The position numbers and the translations under genes are program-made. 64,000 nt of DNA from CAVOAK01 sp963664465. Its GTDB lineage: Bacteria; Pseudomonadota; Alphaproteobacteria; UBA8366; CAVOAK01. This document shows positions 34,404 to 43,670 of this stretch, one piece after another. The stretch is taken from positions 124,001 through 188,000 of the forward strand of contig CAXXSU010000002.1 of assembly GCA_963664465.2 (NCBI GenBank), written 5' to 3'. The stretch's first letter is position 1. Every line of letters starts with the position of its first letter. A model generated the notes under the pieces. It was not told where the DNA came from. It did no database searches and saw nothing but the letters and a program-made list of their open reading frames with translations.

Positions 34404-35657
34404 GTGGCTGTCGCATTTGTCCTCAAGGGATATCCCCGTTTATCTGAATCGTTTATTGCCCAAGAAATTCTTGGCCTGGAACGGCGCGGACTCGATATTC
34501 GCATTATCTCGCTGCGGCACCCGACCGAGGTTGAAACGCACCCCGTGCATCGCGAGATCAAGGCGCCCACGCTCTACTTGCCGGAATATCTGAAGAATGA
34601 GCCGGCGCGCGCCGGCCGTGCCTGGCTGAAGGCCCGCAGGCTAAGCGGCTACGCTAATGCCCGGCGGATCTGGCGTGCGGATCTAGGGCGCGATTTCACT
34701 GCTAACCGTGTCCGCCGGTTTGGTCAGGCATGTGTACTCGCCGCCGAATTGCCGCCGCAGACGACGCGCCTACACGCCCACTTCCTTCACACGCCCGCCT
34801 CCGTAGCGCGCTACGCCGCGACCATGCTGGAGCTACCGTGGAGTTGTTCTGCCCACGCAAAAGACATTTGGACGAGCCCCGAATGGGATTTGCGCGAAAA
34901 ACTCGGCGACGTGGAGTGGCTGGTTACCTGCACCGATCAAGGGGCACAATATTTACGCTCGCTCGCAGCTGATCCGAAAAAGATTGGGCTTGTCTATCAT
35001 GGACTGGATCTGGCTCGATTTCCGGCGCCTCCCCCGCACTCGGAACTCAACGATGAGCATGACAAGCCGGTCGTCATTCTCTCCGTCGGACGGGCGGTCG
35101 CAAAGAAGGGATTCGACGATCTACTGCAGGCGCTCGCCGCGCTGCCGGCAGGCTGCAACTGGCGGTTCGAGCATATTGGCAACGGCGAATGTCTCCCCGA
35201 CTTGAAGAAGCTGGCGGGGGAACTCGGGTTAGACGACCGCATCCGTTGGCTCGGTGCGCAAGCGCAAGAGAATGTTCTCAAGCATCTACGTTCGGCGGAT
35301 GTATTTGCACTCGCGTGCAAGATCGCGCCGGACGGTGACCGCGACGGACTTCCGAACGTTTTGATGGAAGCACTGAGCCAAGGTTTGCCCGTGGTATCAA
35401 CGCGCGTCTCAGCTATCCCGGAACTAATTGAGGACGGCGAAACAGGTCTTCTAGCGGCCCCAGACAGCCCGCAAGAGTTGATGCGAGCGATTGCGCGTCT
35501 CATCGCCGACCCGGCGCTTCGGAAGCGGCTTGGATCGGCGGGCGAAGCCCATGTGCGAGCGGCGTTTGATGCGGAGTTTTGCTTGGAATCTCTCGTGACA
35601 AAGTTCGGTGGCGCGACCACTGGAACACCGTGCAAATTGCGTTCTACGCGCCTTTAA
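34404..35657 (+). CDS. Glycosyltransferase family 4 protein
   Basis: A 417-residue GT-B enzyme with the WcaL-like opening FVLKGYPRLSESFIAQEILG, RLHAHFLHTPASVARYA, a GT1 domain start VVILSVGRAVAKKGFDDLLQ and the donor-binding DGLPNVLMEALSQGLPVVST (EX7E region). Such enzymes add hexoses to lipid- or polysaccharide-bound acceptors at the inner membrane. It starts with GTG after AGGAAAGAGGTC. Its end overlaps the next gene by 28 bases. Confidence 0.88.
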   Translation: MAVAFVLKGYPRLSESFIAQEILGLERRGLDIRIISLRHPTEVETHPVHREIKAPTLYLPEYLKNEPARAGRAWLKARRLSGYANARRIWRADLGRDFTANRVRRFGQACVLAAELPPQTTRLHAHFLHTPASVARYAATMLELPWSCSAHAKDIWTSPEWDLREKLGDVEWLVTCTDQGAQYLRSLAADPKKIGLVYHGLDLARFPAPPPHSELNDEHDKPVVILSVGRAVAKKGFDDLLQALAALPAGCNWRFEHIGNGECLPDLKKLAGELGLDDRIRWLGAQAQENVLKHLRSADVFALACKIAPDGDRDGLPNVLMEALSQGLPVVSTRVSAIPELIEDGETGLLAAPDSPQELMRAIARLIADPALRKRLGSAGEAHVRAAFDAEFCLESLVTKFGGATTGTPCKLRSTRL

Positions 35658-36766
35658 AGGCACCCGATCATCCGGTGCCCTCCGGCGATCGGCGGATGGC
35701 CCGTCTTCTCATCAAAGCGCTCCGAATGAAGGGGCACGAAACAGTGATCGCATCGCGACTGCGAAGCTGGGAAGGTGCCGGAGACACTGCTGTTCAGCAG
35801 CGCATTCGCCGACGCGCTTTATCGCTCGCGCAACGATTTGTGGATCGTCACCGCCAGACTCCCCCAAGCCTGTGGTTCACGTATCATCTCTACCACAAAG
35901 CGCCGGACTGGATCGGCCCAGTCGTGGCTGACGCGTTTAAGATTCCCTACTTCGTCGCCGAAGCAAGTTTTGCCCCAAAACAAAGCGGCGGACCTTGGGC
36001 GGAAGGGCACCGAGCGACGGCGACCACACTGGCTCGAGCCGACCACGTAATCTCCCTCAGTCCAGGCGACATCGAATGTGTGCGCCCGCTTTTATCCAGC
36101 CCGGATCGCTTGACCTCAATGCCGCCCTTCATCAGCACGCGCGAGCCAAACCGAGCAGCCGACAGTCGAGAGCAACACCGACAGGCGTTGAGCGACAAAT
36201 TTGGAATTGATACAGGAATACCTTGGCTTGTCACCGTGGCGATGATGCGCGAGGGCGACAAACTCGACTCCTATCGGCTCCTCGGCCGCGCACTCCATCA
36301 TCTTGATGATATCAAGTGGGCACTGCTCGTGGTGGGTGATGGACCTGCCCGCGGGCAGGTCGAGGCAGCGCTCGGCAGGCCAGATCGCGTGCACTACTTA
36401 GGCGTTCAGGAACCGTATCAAATCTATCAGGCGAACGCCGCCGGCGATTTATTCTGCTGGCCGGCGGTCAACGAGGCGTACGGTATGGCGCTGCTTGAGG
36501 CGCAGGCTTCGGGGCTGCCGGTTGTTGCCGGATCGGGACTAGGCGTCGCGCAGATCGTCGATGCCGGCCGGACAGGATTGCTTACTTCTGTTGGTGATAC
36601 AAAGGCGCTCGCAGATGCTGTGCGCGGGCTGCTTCTGTCACCCGAGCGCCGGGCCGCAATGCGCCGAGCCGCGCTTAAAAAAACAGCTAAGTTTCATGAC
36701 CTCACTTCTGCCGCGGAACATTTGGACGGTATCATCAATAGTGCGATACGCAAGGCCGGTCGATGA
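35630..36766 (+). CDS. Glycosyltransferase family 4 protein
   Basis: A 378-residue GT-B enzyme. It opens MQIAFYAPLKAPDHPVPSGD, has the central RADHVISLSPGDIECVR and PWLVTVAMMREGDKLDSYRL, and the donor motif FCWPAVNEAYGMALLEAQAS followed by GLPVVAGSGLGVAQIV. GTG 35630 lies inside the previous gene; the longer frame from 35579 is unlikely because this start matches the family N-terminus. The stop overlaps the next gene in ATGA. Confidence 0.88.
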   Translation: MQIAFYAPLKAPDHPVPSGDRRMARLLIKALRMKGHETVIASRLRSWEGAGDTAVQQRIRRRALSLAQRFVDRHRQTPPSLWFTYHLYHKAPDWIGPVVADAFKIPYFVAEASFAPKQSGGPWAEGHRATATTLARADHVISLSPGDIECVRPLLSSPDRLTSMPPFISTREPNRAADSREQHRQALSDKFGIDTGIPWLVTVAMMREGDKLDSYRLLGRALHHLDDIKWALLVVGDGPARGQVEAALGRPDRVHYLGVQEPYQIYQANAAGDLFCWPAVNEAYGMALLEAQASGLPVVAGSGLGVAQIVDAGRTGLLTSVGDTKALADAVRGLLLSPERRAAMRRAALKKTAKFHDLTSAAEHLDGIINSAIRKAGR

Positions 36767-37356
36767 GCCTGCTCGCCGTTATTAGACACGGTCAGACAGC
36801 GTGGAACGAAGCTGGCCGTCTGCAAGGGCGACGTAATGTACCGCTCAGCGCAGTCGGCCGCAGACTGGTCGAACGCTGGCGCGTGCCACCGCGGTTGGCT
36901 GACTTCGAATGGGTAACGAGTCCACTCAAACGAGCGCTCGAAACGGCGATCCTTCTCGCCGGTCACGACGTTAAATGCGACGACCGTCTGGTCGAAATGG
37001 ACTGGGCGGAATGGGAGGGCCGAAAGCTTGAGGACCTGCGGCAGGAGCTTGGTCAACCAATGGCCGATCTTGAGGCAAAGGGACTCGACTTTCGCGCGCC
37101 TGGTGGCGAGAGCCCGCGCGACGTCCAACGTCGGCTACATGGTTTCCTGACAGATCTACACCGGCAGGCTCGACCAACCGTCGCTGTCTGTCACAAGGGA
37201 ATCATCCGCGCTCTATACGCGTTGGCAGCGGATTGGGACATGACCGGCAAAGCCCCGCACGGATTACAGGCGAACTGTGCACATATTTTTCTTATCACTG
37301 ACGGCGAAATCACGATCGAGCAGCTAAATCTGCCGCTGCTGGACGCCGACGAATGA
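36763..37356 (+). CDS. Histidine phosphatase family protein
   Basis: A 197-residue phosphoglycerate-mutase-like enzyme with the catalytic AVIRHGQTAWNEAGRLQG (RHG), LKRALETAILLAG, VEMDWAEWEGRKLEDL and the second histidine in VAVCHKGIIRALYA. It removes phosphate from a small metabolite. Its place between glycosyltransferase genes, overlapping both neighbours by 4 bases, suggests that it dephosphorylates a sugar intermediate of the same pathway. Confidence 0.9.
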   Translation: MSLLAVIRHGQTAWNEAGRLQGRRNVPLSAVGRRLVERWRVPPRLADFEWVTSPLKRALETAILLAGHDVKCDDRLVEMDWAEWEGRKLEDLRQELGQPMADLEAKGLDFRAPGGESPRDVQRRLHGFLTDLHRQARPTVAVCHKGIIRALYALAADWDMTGKAPHGLQANCAHIFLITDGEITIEQLNLPLLDADE

Positions 37357-38507
37357 CGCAGCCGCGCGCCCTCATCTATGTCGAGAGTTTGCTAGGTGTT
37401 GGCCACGGCGTGCGAGCAGCGATAGTTGCCGAGGCAATGCTAGAGCGCGGGTTCGACGTCACCTTGGTGTCCGGAAGTCCAGACGCGAGTGGCCGGGAGC
37501 TTGTGGGCGCCAGGATCGTGCGTCTGCCGACGGTCAAGGCAGCCGACGCAAAGTTTTCACGCCTCATTGACGAGAATGGCGCCGAGATTGACGATGTCTG
37601 GCGTGAGCGGCGACGCGCGGCGCTTCTCGACGCCTACCGGTCCGCACAACCCGAAGTGATTGTGATCGAGGGATATCCATTTTCACGATGGCAATTCCGT
37701 TTTGAGCTGACTCCGCTAATCGCCGCCGCCAAAGGGCAGGCTGCAATCGTCGTCTCGGTTCGAGACATCCTCGTCGCGAAGCGTGATCCGCAGCGCATTG
37801 ACGCAATCGTCGAGCTCATACGCAGTGATATCGACATGGTGCTGGTGCACGGCGACGAGACCCTGATCGAGTTCGGCGAGACCTTTCCTGCCGCCACACA
37901 AATTGCCGACAAATTAAGATATACAGGCTACGTGTCCGCTGAACTCGCCATGGACGACACTGAAGCAGACGATGCCGAGGCTGAAGTCTTGGTGTCGGCG
38001 GGCGGCGGTGCGGTCGGCAGCGAATTGCTGCGTACGGCGCTGGAAGCACGCGCACTGGGCAGCCTGAAAGAGAGGACCTGGCGAATTCTTGCCGGCCGCG
38101 GTCTGCTGGACGCGGATTTGCGAGCCCTTAAAGCGAAAGCCGACAATCTCGACGGCGTAATTGTCGAGCAATATCGCCGCGATTTCCCATCAATGCTAAC
38201 GCGTTGTGCCGTATCAATCAGCCAAGCCGGATACAACACCACCGTTGATCTGCTTGCCGCCCGTGCGCGAGCCGTTGTCGTTCCCTTCAGCACCGAAAGC
38301 GAGACCGAGCAAGCCTTGCGTGCGCGTTTGCTCGAAGACCGCGGCATGCTAACTGTAATATCCGAAGCAGAACTTTCGCCGCACTCGCTTGCGGCTGCCG
38401 TAGACAATGCCGCTGCTTCGCCGCGGCCCCCGATTCCGCCTATCTCGCTCGACGGAGCGCGCCGGACAGCCGACCTCCTTGGCACGCTTGCATCACCTAG
38501 GCGGTAA
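37353..38507 (+). CDS. MurG-like glycosyltransferase family protein (second)
   Basis: A 384-residue GT-B protein related to the one at 33127: ALIYVESLLGVGHGVRAAIV at the start, VLVSAGGGAVGSELLRTALE and CAVSISQAGYNTTVDLLAAR with RAVVVPFSTESETEQALRAR near the end. The glycine-rich loops for UDP-sugar binding are kept. It overlaps the phosphatase gene in ATGA. The deacetylase gene follows after 26 bases. Confidence 0.82.
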   Translation: MTQPRALIYVESLLGVGHGVRAAIVAEAMLERGFDVTLVSGSPDASGRELVGARIVRLPTVKAADAKFSRLIDENGAEIDDVWRERRRAALLDAYRSAQPEVIVIEGYPFSRWQFRFELTPLIAAAKGQAAIVVSVRDILVAKRDPQRIDAIVELIRSDIDMVLVHGDETLIEFGETFPAATQIADKLRYTGYVSAELAMDDTEADDAEAEVLVSAGGGAVGSELLRTALEARALGSLKERTWRILAGRGLLDADLRALKAKADNLDGVIVEQYRRDFPSMLTRCAVSISQAGYNTTVDLLAARARAVVVPFSTESETEQALRARLLEDRGMLTVISEAELSPHSLAAAVDNAAASPRPPIPPISLDGARRTADLLGTLASPRR

Positions 38508-38533
38508 GGCTGAACTCCGCCTATACTCGCGTC

Positions 38534-39313
38534 ATGGCATCGACGAACAGCGCCACCAAACGCTCATCAAACAACTGGGCGGCTCTTTCTGGGGAACTCG
38601 ATCGATGGTCAGAGCCCGGGCAACCGGCAACATTTTGGTGGCGCGATGACGACGTTACGCAAACAAGCAAGGCGCTCGATCGACTGCTCGAACTAGCAGA
38701 TAGCACGCCGCTGGCATTGGCAGCGATTCCCATGTCGGCAAGCCCGACGCTCGCCAAACGGCTTGCCGACGTACCCACTATTATGGTCATGCAGCATGGC
38801 TACGCTCATGCCAATCACGCCCCGTCGGGTGAAAAAAAGGCGGAATTCGGCAAACATCGACCGGTCTCCGAGATGGTTATTGAAATAGCGCGAGGCGCAG
38901 AGCGGCTTCACGAAATCTTCCAAAACAAGGCCACCACAACTCTCGTTCCGCCCTGGAATCGTATTGCCGACGAATTCTTCGCCTTACTGCCGGACGCCGG
39001 GATCACCGCGCTGTCGAGCATCGGGTCACATCATTCAGATTGCCTGCTCCCTCAGGTCAACGTGCATGTCGACATCATTGATTGGCGCGGCCATCGCGGC
39101 TTTGTCGGCAGTTCCGCTATCGACCGTATTATCGATAACCTATCGCTGCGGCGATCGGGTGAGATCAATCCGACAGAGGCAACCGGCCTTTTGACGCATC
39201 ACCTAGATCACGACGAAGACTGCTGGAACTTCGTGGCCGATCTTATGGCCCTAACCGAGGCTCATCCCGCGGCGCGCTGGATGAGTGCGACCGAAGTGCT
39301 CGCGGGACGATGA
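38534..39313 (+). CDS. Polysaccharide deacetylase-like protein
   Basis: A 259-residue NodB-type deacetylase relative. It has the metal-site aspartates in ATFWWRDDDVTQTS, a histidine pair in MQHGYAHANHAPSG, and TTTLVPPWNRIADEFFALLP. There is no signal peptide, so it would act on a cytoplasmic intermediate. De-N-acetylation of an amino sugar is the likely step, in line with the glycosyltransferase operon around it. It overlaps the next start in ATGA. Confidence 0.8.
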   Translation: MASTNSATKRSSNNWAALSGELDRWSEPGQPATFWWRDDDVTQTSKALDRLLELADSTPLALAAIPMSASPTLAKRLADVPTIMVMQHGYAHANHAPSGEKKAEFGKHRPVSEMVIEIARGAERLHEIFQNKATTTLVPPWNRIADEFFALLPDAGITALSSIGSHHSDCLLPQVNVHVDIIDWRGHRGFVGSSAIDRIIDNLSLRRSGEINPTEATGLLTHHLDHDEDCWNFVADLMALTEAHPAARWMSATEVLAGR

Positions 39314-39834
39314 CCGGCCGGTACCGCTATCCGCTGCAGAGCCTGGCCGGCGATTATGTACGTGCGTTTGCCGGGATCGCCCTTTCCGCATGGCCGCTGC
39401 TCGCTGTGAATGCAGGACCCTTTGTGACGGCCCTCTTGGGTGCACTGCTGCTGTTGTTTTCGGTCTTCGCCGCCCGTACTGTGCTGCGCCACGCGACCGT
39501 TATCGAAACGACGCCAGCTGGCATTGCCTCGATTGGGCCCACGGCACGGAGGCTCGGCTGGGAGGGCATCAAGGCTGTACAACTTAGTTACTACTCGACG
39601 TGGCGTGACAAAAGTAAGGGCTGGATGCAGCTCAAGCTAATAGGTAGTGAAGGGACGTTGCGCATCGATTCGAACTTAAACGGATTCGACGAGGTCGCAG
39701 CTACCGTGGCAGAATGCGCCGCGCGCAACGACGCGTTGATGAATGACGTTACGATCGGCAATTTCGGGGCAATGGGAATTACCGTCGGCGGTTCAGGGGG
39801 CAGTACCGCCAAATTGGGAGATGTTGGCGGGTGA
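39310..39834 (+). CDS. Small membrane protein of unknown function, PH-like layout
   Basis: A 174-residue protein with two close membrane segments (about residues 18-56, LSAWPLLAVNAGPFVTALLG then LLLLFSVFAARTVL) and a beta-rich cytoplasmic part (TVIETTPAGIASIGPTARRL, GWEGIKAVQLSYYSTWRDKS) that recalls bacterial PH-like domains. The C-terminus is glycine-rich. Its gene overlaps the deacetylase and the ABC ATPase genes by 4 bases each, tying the glycan and importer halves of the operon together. Confidence 0.6.
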   Translation: MTGRYRYPLQSLAGDYVRAFAGIALSAWPLLAVNAGPFVTALLGALLLLFSVFAARTVLRHATVIETTPAGIASIGPTARRLGWEGIKAVQLSYYSTWRDKSKGWMQLKLIGSEGTLRIDSNLNGFDEVAATVAECAARNDALMNDVTIGNFGAMGITVGGSGGSTAKLGDVGG

Positions 39835-41723
39835 GTCAGGACTTGCTGAAGGTCGAGGGACTCAAAGTCGAGTTCAAGTTGCCGGAAGGTCGCATCGAGG
39901 CGGTCAGGGGCGTCTCGTTCCGCGTGCGGCATGGGTCGACGGTCGCTTTGGTCGGCGAATCTGGCTCCGGCAAAACGGTCATCTCGCAGAGCATTATGGG
40001 TATTCTTCCGGGCGCAGCGCAGATCTCGGGCGGCCGGATATTGTTCGCCGATCCACTCGAGCACGGAAAAATTACAGACATTGCAGCGCTGCCGGCTGAC
40101 GGCAAAACCATGCGAAGCATCCGGGGCGGTCGCATCTCGATCATCTTTCAAGAGCCGATGACGTCGTTGTCGGCGCTCCACACGATCGGCAACCAAATCA
40201 CCGAAGCGCTGCACCTGCACCGGACCTGCTCGATTGCCGAGGGCAAAGAAATCGCGCGCGAAATGCTGCAGATGGTCGGTTTTCCAGACCCGGTCCAGGC
40301 GCTTCGGACGTATCCATTCGAGCTATCCGGCGGCTTACGGCAACGCGCGATGATCGCGATGGCGCTCGTCTGTCGCCCCGCCCTGCTGATTGCCGACGAA
40401 CCAACGACGGCGCTCGATGTAACGATCCAAGCTCAGATTTTGCGGCAGCTCAAGGACCTGCAGAAAGAACTCAACATGGCGGTCCTGATCATCACCCATG
40501 ATTTGGGCGTGGTAGCCAATTTGGCCGAGGAAGTTGTCGTTCTTTATCACGGCGAGGTCATGGAGTACGGCACGTCAGAACAACTCTTTCACGATCCTCA
40601 ACACCCCTACCTTCGCGCCCTCTTGCGAGCGGTGCCAAGATTCAACATGGATCGGGGCGAACGCCTGGTGCCAATCCGCGAAATAGCCAGCGATACGGGC
40701 CGCTTGATGGCGCAGAAGGAAGAGCAGCCGGCGCTGGCCGACCCGACCGGTCCGATCCTGTCCGTCAGGGGCATATCCAAGGATTTCCGTATTCGGAAGA
40801 CCAAACTAATTAGCCGCTCCTCCGACAATGCGGTTCGTGCAGTTGACAATGTCAGCTTCGACTTAAAGCGCGGCGAGTGCCTGGGCCTGGTGGGCGAGAG
40901 CGGATGCGGCAAGACGACGTTGAGTAAGATTTTGATGCGTGCGTTAAGCGCCGACACAGGCCAGGCGATCTTCAATAACGGCGCCGCACCGATCGACATA
41001 TTCAAACTTTCATCGCGCGATCTAATAACGTTTCGCCGCAATATACAGTTCATCTTTCAAGACCCGTTCAGCGCGCTCAATCCGCGCATGACGGTGTTCG
41101 AAATCATCTCCGAACCCTTGGTTATTCACCGCATCGGCACCCAGGTGGAGCGTACGGAATTGGTAAAGGAGCTGATGCGTGTCGTCGGACTCGATATTCG
41201 TTACTTGAAACGATATCCGCACAGCTTTTCAGGCGGCCAACGCCAACGCATCGGGATCGCGCGCGCATTGGCGCTGCGACCGGATATATTGATTTGCGAC
41301 GAGCCGGTCTCCGCGCTCGATGTATCGATTCAGGCACAGATCCTCAACTTACTGAAGGATCTACAGTCCAAGCTCGGCCTGACCTATCTCTTCATCTCGC
41401 ACAACTTGGCCGTTGTCGACTACATCGCCGACCGCATCGCCGTCATGTGCCACGGAATGCTGGTCGAGATCGCGCCCCGCGAACTCCTGTTCCGACAGCC
41501 GATCCATCCATATACCCGGGGCCTTTTGACCGCTGTTCCCGAGCCAAATCCGGACAAACCGCTCGACTTCGATCATTTGATGGAAGAAAAGTCATCAGAC
41601 CCGGCAGCCTGGCCGCAACCTTTCACTGATGACGGTACGATCCGGCCGATCATGCACGATCTCGGTGGCGGTCACTTCGTTCGCGCGCTTGACAACATCA
41701 ACCCGCTGGAATTGGCCTCATGA
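39831..41723 (+). CDS. Oligopeptide/dipeptide-type ABC transporter ATPase, two fused domains
   Basis: A 630-residue protein carrying two OppD/OppF-type ATPase domains. Domain 1: Walker A GESGSGKT, signature LSGGLRQRA, Walker B IADEPTTALD. Domain 2: GESGCGKT, FSGGQRQRIG, ICDEPVSALD. All catalytic residues are in place. It energises the importer formed with the next three genes. GTG 39831 overlaps the membrane-protein gene in GTGA; the stop overlaps the binding-protein start in ATGA. Confidence 0.92.
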   Translation: MSQDLLKVEGLKVEFKLPEGRIEAVRGVSFRVRHGSTVALVGESGSGKTVISQSIMGILPGAAQISGGRILFADPLEHGKITDIAALPADGKTMRSIRGGRISIIFQEPMTSLSALHTIGNQITEALHLHRTCSIAEGKEIAREMLQMVGFPDPVQALRTYPFELSGGLRQRAMIAMALVCRPALLIADEPTTALDVTIQAQILRQLKDLQKELNMAVLIITHDLGVVANLAEEVVVLYHGEVMEYGTSEQLFHDPQHPYLRALLRAVPRFNMDRGERLVPIREIASDTGRLMAQKEEQPALADPTGPILSVRGISKDFRIRKTKLISRSSDNAVRAVDNVSFDLKRGECLGLVGESGCGKTTLSKILMRALSADTGQAIFNNGAAPIDIFKLSSRDLITFRRNIQFIFQDPFSALNPRMTVFEIISEPLVIHRIGTQVERTELVKELMRVVGLDIRYLKRYPHSFSGGQRQRIGIARALALRPDILICDEPVSALDVSIQAQILNLLKDLQSKLGLTYLFISHNLAVVDYIADRIAVMCHGMLVEIAPRELLFRQPIHPYTRGLLTAVPEPNPDKPLDFDHLMEEKSSDPAAWPQPFTDDGTIRPIMHDLGGGHFVRALDNINPLELAS

Positions 41724-43621
41724 CGAAGACTTTAATTGCGGTTGCAGCGGTGGCACTGCTGACTTCAGCAGCCGCGACTGCGGCCGAGTATATCGAGCCC
41801 CCGTTTTTCGCGGCACACGTTAGTTCAGGGCAGATACCCGCCGTGCACTTGCGCGTACCGAATTCGCCAAAAGTGGTAACGATGAACGGCGACGGGCGGC
41901 AAATCGGAAAATACGGTGGCACACTCAATACGCTGATGGCCCGGGCAAAGGACGTGCGGATGATGGTCGTTTACGGCTATGCGCGGCTCGTCAAGTTCAA
42001 CCGCAGTCTGGAGATCGTGCCGGACATCTTGGAAAAAATCGACATCAAGGAAGGGCGTATTTTCACATTCAGCTTACGGCGGGGCCACAAATGGTCAGAC
42101 GGCCAGCCGTTCACGTCCGAAGATTTTCGCTTTTACTGGGAAGACATCGCCAACAATAAGGCGCTCTCTCCAGTGGGTCCGCCGATCGTCCTACGGGTCA
42201 AAGGCGAACTTCCCAAGTTTGAGGTCATCGACGACGTTACGGTGCGGTACTCCTGGCTCAAACCAAACCCGGATTTCCTCCCCAGGCTGGCTGGTGCATC
42301 ACCGCTCTACATCTATCGGCCCGCCCACTACCTGAAGAAGTTCCATGCGCGCTATACGGACGAGGTCAAGCTCAACTGGGCGGCCCAAGAGATCGGACAG
42401 CACAACTGGGCAGCCATGCATAACAAGCAAGACAACATGTACAATAACGACAACATTAAGCTGCCCAACTTGCAACCCTGGGTGAATACGACGTCGGCGC
42501 CGTCTGAGCGTTTTGTCTTCGAACGCAACCCGTACTTCCATCGTGTCGATGCACAGGGTCGGCAATTGCCCTATATCGACAGGGTCATCTTGAACATCAC
42601 TAGCGGAAAACTGATTCCAGCCAAGGCTGGAACTGGCGAATCGGACCTGCAGGCGCGCTACCTGCGGTTCGACAACTACACATTTTTGCGGCGCAACCAA
42701 GAACAGAGTGGATTCCGTACACTGTTGTGGCGGGAAGCCAAGGGTTCGCACATTGCGCTTTTCCCGAATCTCAACGCTGCTGATGCGAATTGGCGGACCT
42801 TGTTAAGAGATGTGCGTTTTCGCCGCGCACTGTCATATGCGATCAACCGGGATGAGATAAACCAAGTCATCTACTTCGGATTGGCCCAGCCAAGCCAGAA
42901 CACGGTGCTCAAAGAAAGCCCCCTATGGAGTGAGGAGTACCAGTCAGCGGCAACGGCATTCGATATCGGCAAGGCGAACAAGCTGTTGGATGAAATTGGC
43001 CTCACCAAACGAAACAAACATGGCATCCGGCTGCGGCCAGGCGGCGAGCCGCTCGAGATTATCGTTGAAACTGCCGGCGAGAGTAGCGAGGAGTCGGACG
43101 TCTTGGAGTTGATACGGGACAGCTGGCTCAAGGCGGGAATCAGACTGCATACCAGACCGTCGCAGCGCGACGTTTTACGCAACAGAGTATTTTCAGGCGC
43201 GACGATTATGACCGTTTGGAGCGGCCTCGAGAACGGCGTCCCGACCGCGGAAATGCCGCCGACCGAACTTGCTCCAACCTCGCAGATTCAATTGCAATGG
43301 CCGAAATGGGGCCAGTATGTCGAAACCAACCGACAATCCGGCGAGTTTCCCGACATGCCGGAAGCAGTGCGCCTATTGGAGTTGCTTGACGAGTGGTACG
43401 CGACGCTTGACGGCTCTCGTCGCGAGGCAATCTGGCACGAAATGCTCCGCACACACGCAGAAAACCTCTTCACAATCGGCCTCGTTGCGGGCGTTCGTCA
43501 GCCAGTCGTCGTCAACCTAAACCTCCGCAATGTCCCGGAGGAAGGTGTGTATAACTGGGATCCAGGCGCGCATTTCGGCATCTACGAGCCGGACACGTTC
43601 TGGTTCGCTACCTCCGAGTGA
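41720..43621 (+). CDS. ABC transporter substrate-binding protein, peptide/opine family 5
   Basis: A 633-residue periplasmic receptor with a signal peptide (MTKTLIAVAAVALLTSAAAT), then KYGGTLNTLMARAKDVRMM, the family landmark FTFSLRRGHKWSDGQPFTSE and DFRFYWEDI, and VRFRRALSYAINRDEINQVI. It is longer than standard dipeptide receptors (about 530) and closer to the large alpha-proteobacterial members that bind oligopeptides, murein peptides or opines. Ligand unknown. The linked glycan genes raise the possibility of a glycoconjugate ligand. Confidence 0.9.
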   Translation: MTKTLIAVAAVALLTSAAATAAEYIEPPFFAAHVSSGQIPAVHLRVPNSPKVVTMNGDGRQIGKYGGTLNTLMARAKDVRMMVVYGYARLVKFNRSLEIVPDILEKIDIKEGRIFTFSLRRGHKWSDGQPFTSEDFRFYWEDIANNKALSPVGPPIVLRVKGELPKFEVIDDVTVRYSWLKPNPDFLPRLAGASPLYIYRPAHYLKKFHARYTDEVKLNWAAQEIGQHNWAAMHNKQDNMYNNDNIKLPNLQPWVNTTSAPSERFVFERNPYFHRVDAQGRQLPYIDRVILNITSGKLIPAKAGTGESDLQARYLRFDNYTFLRRNQEQSGFRTLLWREAKGSHIALFPNLNAADANWRTLLRDVRFRRALSYAINRDEINQVIYFGLAQPSQNTVLKESPLWSEEYQSAATAFDIGKANKLLDEIGLTKRNKHGIRLRPGGEPLEIIVETAGESSEESDVLELIRDSWLKAGIRLHTRPSQRDVLRNRVFSGATIMTVWSGLENGVPTAEMPPTELAPTSQIQLQWPKWGQYVETNRQSGEFPDMPEAVRLLELLDEWYATLDGSRREAIWHEMLRTHAENLFTIGLVAGVRQPVVVNLNLRNVPEEGVYNWDPGAHFGIYEPDTFWFATSE

Positions 43622-43670
43622 ACGTGTGCGAATACGTAAAGCATCCCGAAATTAGACCGCCAGGGTCCAC

